A DNA stretch of 26,740 bases from positions 1-26,740 of IMG/VR virus record IMGVR_UViG_3300037264_003811; one strand, written 5' to 3'. The stretch's first letter is position 1. Each line of letters opens with the position of its first letter. This document shows positions 1 through 7,835 of the stretch, piece by piece. The notes below the pieces were generated by a model. That model was given only the letters and a program-made list of their open reading frames with translations. It made no database searches and was not told the origin of the DNA. The position numbers and the translations under genes are program-made. This DNA is from a virus.

Positions 1-1540
1 AGTTATTCTCAATAGCGATACTGTTAGAATTATATGTTATATTTCCATTATTAGAGTTACTCGCTATGTCTCCACCATTTAAGTTGTTTGATATTGCCCC
101 TCCATTATCATTGTTAACAATTCCTCCGGCATTAGAGTTATACGTAATATTAGTCACATTGCCTAAATTACCTGAAATATTGCCGTTGTTTGAGTTGCTT
201 ACTATCTGCCCGGTGTTGACGTTACTGGTGACATTCCCGCTATTGCTATTTCCGAATATAACAGTAACAGTAGTACCGTTTGCTACAATATTTCCAACAT
301 TAGAGTTGTTCTGTATAACTCCGATATTAATGTTGTCCGAAATATCATCTGTGTTGGAGTTTCTGCTGATCTCTTGTACTGGGTCAAGATTACCGCTTAT
401 ATCTCCGTTGTTGTTGTTTAGTAAGATATCCCCAAGATTAGTATTGTTAACAATTCCTCCGGCATTACTATTCTGTAATATTTCTCCTGTATTTGAGTTC
501 TCATTGATAACTCCTAAATTATCATTAGACTCAATATCCCCCGCATTTGAGTTCTCTTCAATGTTTCCTTTATTTGAATTACCTTCAATATTCCCATTGT
601 TGGAATTAGCAGATATGCTCCCAATATTACTATTCCCAGAAATCCCTCCGACGGAGAGAGTATTGTTAGATATACTCCCGATATTTGTATTACTGTGTAT
701 AGTTCCCTCTACAACATTATTATATATTCTACCCGGAATTATGTTGTCCCTAATCACCGCTCCTCCAACAGTATTGTTAGAAACCCCATAACAAACATTA
801 CCCAAAAATCCGTCAATAGAAATTATAGTTCCATAATTCCAATCAGAAATGTCTACAAGATTAGAAAGGCCGCCAAAATTATCTACGTGATAGGAAAAAT
901 TCACTCCAAAGACATTCCCCTTGCCGTCCCACTGCCGCTCAATCCAGCCATTTTCAAAGTCAAATGAAACACCAAATGTCATCTCTACATACTCTCCGTT
1001 ACTAAACGCTGCCTTAGAAACTAAATCCCACTCTCCATCTAATCCGGCATCATTATTAGGTGTTCCTACATTCCCATTAAGGTTTATCCACACTTGTCCG
1101 CCCCATATTGCTAAATCTCCAACGGCGGGAGTAAGCCCTGCATACCATACCCCAAGCCACACATTACCGTCTGAGATATCAGCAGTTCCATAGTAGGTAG
1201 GAACCAACATGAGTCTTGTGCCTTCTCTTGTGAAAGAGTTGGTATCTAATCCTCTAAGGAATACACCAAGATCACCTATTTCTGTGATTTTATACTCTTG
1301 GCCGGGAACTACTGTGTCTCCAGCTACTAAAGCCTGAGCTTCAGCATAGGTGAGTTCTTCTATACATGGACAACCACCCTCACTGCCGAATACTTCCCAA
1401 CTATCTCCATCCCAGTAATAAAATATCCCTGTATCTGGATTAAAAAGTACAACAGGGTCTCCTGCTCCAGGTGCATCAACAGGGGGAGATAGAGTAGTTA
1501 GCTCAAATTCACAGCAACAGCAATCTCTTTTATGTCCCAT
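1..1540 (-). CDS. Partial giant repeat fibre/adhesin, N-terminal 513 residues
   Basis: An open frame runs without a stop from the ATG at 1540 to the left edge, so the C-terminus is missing. The first residues are MGHKRDCCCC, a tag shared with the next gene upstream. Residues 35-50 (around LFNPDTGIFYYWDGDSW) and a stretch with GQEYKITEIGDLG resemble modules common in phage fibre N-termini. Trp- and Gly-rich beta segments follow to about residue 250. About 26 nonapeptide repeats (N-x-N-x-G-x-I-x-x) then reach the window edge. I infer an elongated virion appendage, such as a fibre or adhesin, whose repeats stack into a solenoid. The gene lies two bases after its tagged neighbour and has no Shine-Dalgarno site. 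The fibre role rests on composition, repeats and context; no receptor domain is visible. Confidence 0.85.
   Translation of the reverse strand, partial: MGHKRDCCCCEFELTTLSPPVDAPGAGDPVVLFNPDTGIFYYWDGDSWEVFGSEGGCPCIEELTYAEAQALVAGDTVVPGQEYKITEIGDLGVFLRGLDTNSFTREGTRLMLVPTYYGTADISDGNVWLGVWYAGLTPAVGDLAIWGGQVWINLNGNVGTPNNDAGLDGEWDLVSKAAFSNGEYVEMTFGVSFDFENGWIERQWDGKGNVFGVNFSYHVDNFGGLSNLVDISDWNYGTIISIDGFLGNVCYGVSNNTVGGAVIRDNIIPGRIYNNVVEGTIHSNTNIGSISNNTLSVGGISGNSNIGSISANSNNGNIEGNSNKGNIEENSNAGDIESNDNLGVINENSNTGEILQNSNAGGIVNNTNLGDILLNNNNGDISGNLDPVQEISRNSNTDDISDNINIGVIQNNSNVGNIVANGTTVTVIFGNSNSGNVTSNVNTGQIVSNSNNGNISGNLGNVTNITYNSNAGGIVNNDNGGAISNNLNGGDIASNSNNGNITYNSNSIAIENN
2..721 (-). repeat. Tandem nonapeptide-coding repeat, about 26 units
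   Basis: On the minus strand the frame encodes about 26 consecutive units of 9 residues, five of them 10. The consensus is N-[S/x]-N-x-G-x-I-x-x, for example NSNNGNIEG, NSNKGNIEE and NSNAGDIES. The 27-base period is preserved at protein level but the DNA copies have diverged, so this is an old coding repeat rather than a recent DNA expansion. The 10-residue units (such as NLDPVQEISR and NLGNVTNITY) lack the central Gly; units 13, 17 and 21 fall four apart. The regular Asn, Gly and Ile positions suggest a beta-solenoid or beta-roll. The array continues past base 1. Confidence 0.9.
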
Positions 1541-1542
1541 GA

Positions 1543-1914
1543 TTAAGGGTAGACTTTAATTGTTATATACGCCAGCCCACTAAAATCAACCGGGCTGCCA
1601 GCATTATCAAAAAAGTCTATTGCTATTCTATCAGAATCCAGCCAATATGCCACACAGCTGTAAGCGACCCCCCCTTGACCCAATGTTAGAAAAAATAGAA
1701 CTTTATATTGAGATGGAAATTGACCCGTAAGATTTCCAATATAGGCACCAAGTGATCCATATTCCCACACAAAACTCCCACTAAAATTATTTCTCAACTC
1801 TGTAGCAACTGGAGGAGATGCCGTGCCATCTTGTGTTAATATGGCCTCATAGATAAGAGGTTCATTTCCAGAAACTACCCCATCACAACAACAACAGTCT
1901 TTTTTATGTCCCAT
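1543..1914 (-). CDS. Small virion/fibre-associated beta protein with MGHKKDCCCC tag
   Basis: The 123-residue product starts at the ATG at 1914; a longer version would need a GTG at 1941. The ATG is preferred because MGHKKDCCCC then matches the N-terminus of the following gene. After the tag comes a beta-rich domain (YEAILTQDGTASPP, a central VWEYGSLGAYIGN, ending ITIKVYP). This pattern of an ILTQ-x-GT opening, a W-x-Y-x(3)-G-x-Y core and an IKVYP end recurs in small appendage proteins of Bacteroidota phages, but I know no named family. The start overlaps the upstream dioxygenase gene by 11 bases, so the two are probably translationally coupled. A virion location is inferred from context. Confidence 0.75.
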   Translation of the reverse strand: MGHKKDCCCCDGVVSGNEPLIYEAILTQDGTASPPVATELRNNFSGSFVWEYGSLGAYIGNLTGQFPSQYKVLFFLTLGQGGVAYSCVAYWLDSDRIAIDFFDNAGSPVDFSGLAYITIKVYP

Positions 1915-2518
1915 TTTGAAAATACCTATAAATTCGTTCACTCATTCTAATCAGAGGGTCATCTTTAGTTCTACCTATTTTCTCATAAGGAACACCAAAA
2001 CCAAAACTTAACAACACTCTGCGAGAATTAAAAGGTAATGCCCAGTGTTTGTACAAAGAGGCTTCAAACGTATATAAGTCTCCCTCTTCTATATCCCACA
2101 CTTCCTCCCCTACAAACAATTTATAGGATTCTGAAATAACTGGAGTATTGGCTTTTACATTTATATATCCGGGGTAAGCTGTATCGTAGTGTGGCTTAAT
2201 TTCCCCTCCAGTGGATTGATCTATGATTTGTAGGAATATGTTTTCTTTGAATCCTGTTAAATCACTAATCCTCTGAAGTATGTCAAATACCGATGATGGA
2301 AGTTCTTCAGTTCTTAAATTCCCATCACTTTGAAAAGTAGACAGGTAAGTTGAAACCTCCGTCTTAGAGATATCCCACATATGGGCAACTCCCTTTAATC
2401 CTTCTGCTACAGTCTTAATGTGTATATTTTCGACAGTGGAACCCTTTAGACCACTAATAAATTCAAGAATCTTACCTCTTTCTTCGGGGGTTATTGTTTT
2501 ACAAGCCTTAATCCCCAT
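1904..2518 (-). CDS. Fe(II)/2-oxoglutarate-dependent dioxygenase, protein-hydroxylase-like
   Basis: The 204-residue protein has the 2OG-Fe(II) oxygenase signature: an HxD pair (H110, D112, in KPHYD), a distal His (H158, in YKHW) and an Arg (R166 or R167, in NSRRVLLSFGF) suited to binding the 2OG carboxylate. Around these lie the expected double-stranded beta-helix strands, and WDIEEGDLYTF sits where the family has its G-D turn before the distal His. The layout is closer to prolyl or Asp/Asn hydroxylases than to AlkB. The N-terminal 90 residues look helical and are unassigned. The gene overlaps both neighbours and sits directly before two tagged appendage proteins, so hydroxylation of a virion protein is a reasonable inference. 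No substrate can be read from the sequence. Confidence 0.8.
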   Translation of the reverse strand: MGIKACKTITPEERGKILEFISGLKGSTVENIHIKTVAEGLKGVAHMWDISKTEVSTYLSTFQSDGNLRTEELPSSVFDILQRISDLTGFKENIFLQIIDQSTGGEIKPHYDTAYPGYINVKANTPVISESYKLFVGEEVWDIEEGDLYTFEASLYKHWALPFNSRRVLLSFGFGVPYEKIGRTKDDPLIRMSERIYRYFQNGT

Positions 2519-2790
2519 TTGTGTAGTATTTGAAGAATACTTGTATTTTCCTCAATTGTGGTGAGTTTTTGAAGTGCTTTCCATTTAGCTAACCTTTTCT
2601 CGGATACAGGTGAAATACATGCAGCATGTGTGGCTGGGGATTTCCCAGTTGCACTCAAATCTAAGGATAGAGCTTTGGGGTCACCAATCTTCTTACGAAC
2701 AGCTTCCCTGTCTTCTATATTTGCCAATACACCTACAATCTTACTTCTTGTTGCTTCCTTATCTTTTGGGAATATACTTGCAAGTTCCAT
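2491..2790 (-). CDS. Small basic helical protein of unknown function
   Basis: The 99-residue protein starts with ATG 19 bases after the 737-residue structural gene and overlaps the dioxygenase gene by 28 bases. It is Lys/Arg/Glu-rich and predicted mostly helical, with a patch SPATHAACISP in the middle. No signal peptide, membrane segment or recognised domain is visible. Its place between a large virion protein and a dioxygenase suggests an accessory to one of them. The long overlap with the next gene lowers confidence in its exact extent, but the frame is open and the spacing is typical of this operon. Confidence 0.6.
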   Translation of the reverse strand: MELASIFPKDKEATRSKIVGVLANIEDREAVRKKIGDPKALSLDLSATGKSPATHAACISPVSEKRLAKWKALQKLTTIEENTSILQILHKWGLRLVKQ

Positions 2791-2809
2791 AGTTTAATAT
2801 TTTTATAGG

Positions 2810-5023
2810 TTATGATACCAATGGTGTTGGTGGACACTGTTTATCAAATGTCAGAGTTTCAAGCACTGTTTCTCCATCTCTAACTTCAATGGTAAGAACT
2901 GTGGGTATATCACAGGCAATGATCACAAATTGCCAATCAATTTCGCTAATTGAAACTACTGATGCTAAAGTCACAGTTGATCCAGCAAAAACTGTTGCTA
3001 CAGCAGTTTCAAATGCAGCTTGGAGAGTAGCTTCTAGATCTCCTGTATCACCTAAAAGTATGTTATTGAAATAAATATCACCATCCTCAGTAGTTACTTG
3101 TGAAACATAATCACACTGCTCACAACATCCTGCTGAAGGAATAAATGGTAAAAATAACGGTGCGTTGACACCATCAGATAAGGCTATTATCCAGATGACA
3201 ACTTCAGCCTCTAAATCAAGAAATGAATAGAAATAAGGGTCAGTTGTACAAATGGTAATTGTTACATCTCCTGTGAGTGATCCAGTAACAGTGAGATTAG
3301 AAAATGTAACTCCTTGATTTATAAGAAACGAATATATCAAAGCATATAACTCAGATAGAGTAGAAGCAGCAACTAACCCAAGGCTATTCATAATATTTTT
3401 ACCAACAATAACGATGTCACCACTTTCACCAGTCCATTGTGCCCAATCTGGAATAGTTACACTCCAAGTACATCCACATTCTTCACAAGAGTTATCGAAA
3501 TAAATTCTATCTAATTTACCTGCTGCTCCATCCCCCTCATGTACTATGTGAAAGAGATCTCCTTCCAATATACTATCTGGAAGTCTACAGCCCGTAAATT
3601 GGAAGATAATAGGACTACCTGTTGGGTCTACAAATGCCCCAGCTATTACTGAAACAGTAGGAAGGGGAAGTCCTAAAGACGTATAGATTGGAAAAAGTAG
3701 TGCGAGAAGGTTTGCCTCAATAAGTGCCTGTTGACCTATACTTGCATCATAAGTTCCAATGGGGTCACCAAAGAAGAACAGATCGTCATCAACTAATGCA
3801 CTCTCTATTACTGCTGTATAAACACACTCTTCACAAGGACAATATGCTTGGAAAGTTGCACACTCTCCTGAACTTATAAGCTCAGAACTAAAATCTTCCT
3901 CATCAATGGCCCTGAAAATAGACCATTGGATATAAAAAACGTCATTGGGATCAATTACATTATTGTAATGGGAATCAATTTCTCCTGTAGCTGCACAAAT
4001 AGTAATTGTTACATCTCCAAAGGGATCATCAACAGTAATATTCACTGTTGCTGCTGCACCAGTTCCTCCAACAAGAGCAAGGGCAGCTAAATCAAAAGGG
4101 CTATAATCTGTACCGGGTACATTTAGAACCAACCCAGTGATTTCACCTGCACCACCTATAGTTGTAACTTCTACAATTGCATCATCATTCCCTCCAGTAA
4201 TAGTAAGTAAATCACCAACAGTATACCCTGTACCCGCAGCATTGATAACAGCTGTCAAAACTGCACCTACTCCTACTCCCGTCCCTGTTACGGTTACTGA
4301 ATTATACGTTATATTGTCAAGATTAAGTAAACCTTCTATTTCAGCCTGAACAGCATCTAAGGTATTCTCTGTTAAAAATATAGTAATACCCTCAGTACCT
4401 ACGAGAACAATATTACCGGCAGGATAATCAACAAAGTTCTCAATAGTAATCCAATGTGTTTCTACATCACAACCTGTACATCCCGTAACAGTAGAATCTA
4501 CTCTCCTAATTTGGTTATCTGTAAGAAGTTTACAGCCAGTAATTAAAAATTGCAGTCCAAATTGTGTCTCTATAATGTTGGTACTGGTGAGCTGGTAGGC
4601 TGGAATTCCTTCAGCAGCATAAACTGCTTGTACAGCAGCATTAAAATTATTCCTCAGAGGTGTAATTCCACCACTCCAAAGTCCAAGAGATGTAGCATTA
4701 AAAAAGAATTCATCTGTATCATTGTACTCTGGAAAAACTACCATTTGGGTACAGTCTTCACAGGTAGGGACATCTGAACATTCACAATCACAGGATACAA
4801 ATACTGGATTTTCTACAAGGGTACCATCAGCAAGCTCTACTCTATTGACTGTAGTACCATCTGCAGTAACACATAAGATTAGATATGCATTAATACATTC
4901 CTCCGGGTTAATAGGATCTGATATACAAACATCTCTTATAACAAAGGAAGAACCAGAGTTGGATTGACTTATTGCTGTACGAAGTGCCCTTGTAAGTTCT
5001 TTTGGTGAAAGTTGTGCTCCCAT
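2810..5023 (-). CDS. Large modular Cys-rich virion protein with alternating CxxC-bounded domains
   Basis: The 737-residue protein has a short N-terminal segment (1-87, including CDCEC at 78-82) and then five modules, each opening with a CxxC: CEDC 88-91, CTGC 182-185, CEEC 397-400, CEECGC 513-518 and CCEQC 633-637. Two module types alternate A-B-A-B-A. Type A carries an FFFN/FFFG/YFNN core and usually an ITGC or FTGC end. Type B carries NIVLVG or DIVIVG and ends in DVTITIC. The first B module has an extra insert at about 245-333 with GTGYTVGD and GTDYS, a motif seen in phage tail and baseplate proteins. The ATG follows the upstream stop codon directly. I infer a structural appendage or tail protein; the exact part is unknown. 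Confidence 0.8.
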   Translation of the reverse strand: MGAQLSPKELTRALRTAISQSNSGSSFVIRDVCISDPINPEECINAYLILCVTADGTTVNRVELADGTLVENPVFVSCDCECSDVPTCEDCTQMVVFPEYNDTDEFFFNATSLGLWSGGITPLRNNFNAAVQAVYAAEGIPAYQLTSTNIIETQFGLQFLITGCKLLTDNQIRRVDSTVTGCTGCDVETHWITIENFVDYPAGNIVLVGTEGITIFLTENTLDAVQAEIEGLLNLDNITYNSVTVTGTGVGVGAVLTAVINAAGTGYTVGDLLTITGGNDDAIVEVTTIGGAGEITGLVLNVPGTDYSPFDLAALALVGGTGAAATVNITVDDPFGDVTITICAATGEIDSHYNNVIDPNDVFYIQWSIFRAIDEEDFSSELISSGECATFQAYCPCEECVYTAVIESALVDDDLFFFGDPIGTYDASIGQQALIEANLLALLFPIYTSLGLPLPTVSVIAGAFVDPTGSPIIFQFTGCRLPDSILEGDLFHIVHEGDGAAGKLDRIYFDNSCEECGCTWSVTIPDWAQWTGESGDIVIVGKNIMNSLGLVAASTLSELYALIYSFLINQGVTFSNLTVTGSLTGDVTITICTTDPYFYSFLDLEAEVVIWIIALSDGVNAPLFLPFIPSAGCCEQCDYVSQVTTEDGDIYFNNILLGDTGDLEATLQAAFETAVATVFAGSTVTLASVVSISEIDWQFVIIACDIPTVLTIEVRDGETVLETLTFDKQCPPTPLVS

Positions 5024-5527
5024 TTAGGAATTTAATTTAGAATCTCTGAAAACTATAGAATATCTAAGATTGGGAACTGGTAAGATTGCATGTTTCCAAT
5101 CCCACCTAGATTCTCCTGAAAGTTGAAGAAGACTTTTACTTGGAATTAAAATGTTTGTTTTATCTGGGGTTTTGGTTAAAACCATGTTTGCATCTGATAA
5201 AAGAGAAACTATAGAAATAATAGGTCCACTTTGTTCATTATCTATATGGGCAGATATAGAATCCCCTTTTTGATATTCATTAATTGTAATGTGATCTGGT
5301 CTAGATTTTAGGTATTTATGTTCCACTAATCTATCTAAGAGAAAATTCAAGTATTCCGGTAAATTAGCTGATACAACTTTATTTCCATAGACCTTAGCTC
5401 CGTATCTCCAAATTGAACTTCTACCGGATTTACGTGACTTTTTAGGAGAAACTGGAAGTTTGGAAACTATAAGCTCTTCTTCCTCCCGTGTTATAAAATC
5501 TTCAACAAATTTAAGTCCAGATACCAC
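5024..5527 (-). CDS. AlkB-like Fe(II)/2-oxoglutarate dioxygenase
   Basis: The 167-residue protein carries the AlkB pattern in order: NEYQKGDSISAHIDNE with Fe ligands H94 and D96, an SGESRWDWKH segment with distal H146, and RYSIVFR with R155 and R161, matching the RxNxxFR-type element of AlkB. The N-terminal GLKFVEDFIT resembles the nucleotide-recognition region of the family. At 167 residues it is shorter than E. coli AlkB (216). Family members oxidatively demethylate alkylated bases in DNA or RNA, and some relatives act on proteins. The start is GTG, 12 bases after the upstream stop; the first internal ATG would remove the HxD. It lies between two large virion genes, an odd place for a repair enzyme, so a role on virion proteins or packaged DNA is possible. 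Confidence 0.85.
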   Translation of the reverse strand: MVSGLKFVEDFITREEEELIVSKLPVSPKKSRKSGRSSIWRYGAKVYGNKVVSANLPEYLNFLLDRLVEHKYLKSRPDHITINEYQKGDSISAHIDNEQSGPIISIVSLLSDANMVLTKTPDKTNILIPSKSLLQLSGESRWDWKHAILPVPNLRYSIVFRDSKLNS

Positions 5528-5538
5528 TACATAAAGTG

Positions 5539-7128
5539 TTAAATAATAATAATTGGTTCTTGTGTTATAACAACATTGAAATTAATATGCGTAGTTGGCC
5601 CTTCTCCAATATGAGAACCCCCCTGTGTAATTCTGAAAAAATATCCACGATCCTCATCAGCAATAGGTGCAATAAGTCGTCTCCAACCTATGTACTCTCC
5701 CGCAAAAGTTTCGTATTCTGTATTGTACTCATCTTGGAGTGACAAATAACCAGCTGCAAGTCCTGGTACAAAGGCAGCTGCACTATATGTCCACAATGGT
5801 GTTCCCCCAGATTCATTATGTGTAATTACCTCAATGTTGAAACCAGTATCTGAAAACCCAGCATATCCATCAATTGTAAATTTGGTTAAATGCGAGTTCA
5901 CCATGGATTCATAAAATGCAAATCCAGCATTAAAATCTACTGCATATGATGTGTGATCAACTGTAGGAGCTAACGTAATTTCTACCTGCCCCACCCATCG
6001 TCTTGCAGTCTGATAATATTCATTAGTTGCAATAGTTGTAACATCTGCTACAATAACCTCTGTATCTGCTGGAGTCCTAACTCCATCATCATCAACAGAT
6101 GTTCCAGATATTGTAATATCTGCTGTTCCTGTACCACCAGATGCCGTACCTGCAGCTGCTGCAACAATAAACACATGTGCTCCATACGCCCCATTTGTTG
6201 TACCAATTGTAGTATCATCATCCCCTTGGTTCAGATTATAATCTGTTGCCGCTGCTTGATAATATCCTCCTGCATAAAACTGCCCTGCAAGTCCCTGTCC
6301 CAAATGACTATATGACCGTTCAACTATCTTTGCTGCTTGTTCAATGGGGTCAATCCAGTTCCCATCTTGATTTAGAAACAGGTCAGGAGAAGCCCCCTCC
6401 CCACCAATTCCAAGACAATCATCTACTTCTGCACAAAGTTCTACTTCTATAACTTCAGAACCAGCAGTAACCCCCAATAGATATGGAGGATTACTTTGAA
6501 TTAATGCACCGGCACCATAACCTGATAGTCGTACTTGTCCTGTTGCACCATTGATAAAGAAATTCTCAAAAAGTGTTGTACCAAGTCCACTTGGCAAATA
6601 TATTGCATAAGTACCTATAGGATCTGTTGCTGTAACATCGGACAATACCACATCCAGATTACATGCTGCTACTGGTGTACCAGCACTACCATCAACAAAA
6701 TATTCTGCTCTTACACCTATTCCGGCAGCAGGAGCAGCAGAGGATTCCCTTTGAACACGTAATGCGGGAAGTACAGTGTTAGTAGAAGCAGCAGTAACAG
6801 CACCCGTTATAGCGACTCCACCTCCAGCATTGTTGTGACTTGTAAATGTAGAAGAAGCATCCGTTCCAACAAGAGTAAATGCACTTACATTATTAATTGT
6901 AGTATCAAAACTTGCTTGATTATGGGTTCTGTTTGCATTTTGAACAAGATTGTCCTCGAAGAAGTTAGTATCAGTTGCTGCTGTAGATGTTATATCTATA
7001 GTACCTGCAACACTTGCATCAAGTGCAACAGTTCCATCTGAAGATGTAAGCTCTACAACATCATTATAGGTTACTTCAAAGTCATTGACTCCATCAGAGA
7101 GAGTAAATTTTTGAATAAGATGTGACAT
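5539..7128 (-). CDS. Probable virion fibre or appendage protein, beta-rich
   Basis: The 529-residue protein is rich in Thr, Ala, Gly, Asp and Asn with few Lys, typical of trimeric phage fibres. The N-terminal region (1-60) has short strands (KFTLSDGVNDFEVTYNDVV) that may be the anchor. The middle (60-260) looks like repeated beta turns, and the C-terminal 230 residues form a likely beta-sandwich with WVGQVEITLAP and IDGYAGFSDTGFNIEV. A short helical EQAAKIVERSYSHL near residue 270 could be a hinge. It shares one base with the upstream peptidase stop (TAATG), so translation is probably coupled. Receptor binding is inferred; no named domain is recognised. Confidence 0.7.
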   Translation of the reverse strand: MSHLIQKFTLSDGVNDFEVTYNDVVELTSSDGTVALDASVAGTIDITSTAATDTNFFEDNLVQNANRTHNQASFDTTINNVSAFTLVGTDASSTFTSHNNAGGGVAITGAVTAASTNTVLPALRVQRESSAAPAAGIGVRAEYFVDGSAGTPVAACNLDVVLSDVTATDPIGTYAIYLPSGLGTTLFENFFINGATGQVRLSGYGAGALIQSNPPYLLGVTAGSEVIEVELCAEVDDCLGIGGEGASPDLFLNQDGNWIDPIEQAAKIVERSYSHLGQGLAGQFYAGGYYQAAATDYNLNQGDDDTTIGTTNGAYGAHVFIVAAAAGTASGGTGTADITISGTSVDDDGVRTPADTEVIVADVTTIATNEYYQTARRWVGQVEITLAPTVDHTSYAVDFNAGFAFYESMVNSHLTKFTIDGYAGFSDTGFNIEVITHNESGGTPLWTYSAAAFVPGLAAGYLSLQDEYNTEYETFAGEYIGWRRLIAPIADEDRGYFFRITQGGSHIGEGPTTHINFNVVITQEPIIII

Positions 7129-7835
7129 TAAATTCTAGTATAAACGGTTACATTATTAATCTTAGAAGCTCTGTAGGTATTTTTCTTTTTATTATCTTCT
7201 GGATTTAGTGAGTATGCTACATGTATCCAGTTTGGGACATTAATTCCAAATTCCCAAATTAAGACATAATACTCTAAATTGTTCTTTATGTGGTTAAATA
7301 ACTCAAGGTTAGTAGGTCCATTTGGAGATCCATCTTGGTCTATATCTATTGCACAAATATTACCAAGGACCATATGATGACTTGTTGGAGATCCACCAAC
7401 TTTTGTATTAAGTTCTTTAGATCTAAAAAATGACGATATATGTATTGGTTTATTAAAATAAGATCTAAGAGGATCAAAGAACTTAGTTCCAGCATTCCTC
7501 ATTATTGATAATTGTCTATCATCAGGAATGTTAGAAACATTGTGAGAGGTTCTTACTGATTCAATATAGCTGATGTACTTGGATATACGATAAGGTCTTT
7601 TTGGTTTATCATTTCCAGTACTTCCTGAGGACTGATTCCCTTCAAAATTGCGCAGTCCTCCAAGGTTGGGTATAGAATCTGTTCCCCACTTAGAGTAGTT
7701 TCCAAAATGGGAGAATTGTATAAAAGCATATTCTCTTCCATATTGTAACTCTCTGGAGTAGGAACTTCCTGATGTAGAGAACGTCCAAAGGAGGACAATA
7801 ATACTACTAAGAACACGACCGATCCTATAATCCAT
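7128..7835 (-). CDS. M15-type zinc peptidase (peptidoglycan hydrolase), signal-bearing
   Basis: The M15 domain occupies about residues 82-210 of 235. It has RISKYISYIESVRTS at its start, FDPLRSYFNKPIHISSFFRS, VGGSPTSHHM, AIDID and NWIHVAY. Likely zinc ligands are H153 or H154, D164 and H205. The spacing from the first His to Asp is longer than the usual HxxGxAxD, by about three residues. M15 enzymes cut D-Ala-containing or L-Ala-D-Glu peptide bonds in peptidoglycan, so this is either the endolysin or a virion-borne wall hydrolase. In this frame the N-terminus (VLSSIIVLLW) is signal-like, followed by a poorly structured linker. A second open frame overlaps the first 94 codons, and the two may really be one gene (see next entry). 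Confidence 0.75.
   Translation of the reverse strand: MDYRIGRVLSSIIVLLWTFSTSGSSYSRELQYGREYAFIQFSHFGNYSKWGTDSIPNLGGLRNFEGNQSSGSTGNDKPKRPYRISKYISYIESVRTSHNVSNIPDDRQLSIMRNAGTKFFDPLRSYFNKPIHISSFFRSKELNTKVGGSPTSHHMVLGNICAIDIDQDGSPNGPTNLELFNHIKNNLEYYVLIWEFGINVPNWIHVAYSLNPEDNKKKNTYRASKINNVTVYTRI

Noticed and set aside
2-721. CRISPR-like array
   Set aside because: The 27-base periodicity comes from coding repeats that vary in DNA; there are no identical repeats separated by unique spacers and no cas genes.
66-791. Plus-strand open frame of 241 codons
   Set aside because: It is the complementary shadow of the 27-base coding repeat of the minus-strand fibre gene; the low-complexity Leu/Pro/Ile product has no domain features.
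2810-4350. Plus-strand frames inside the 737-residue gene
   Set aside because: They lie fully opposite a long well-composed minus-strand gene and encode low-complexity products.
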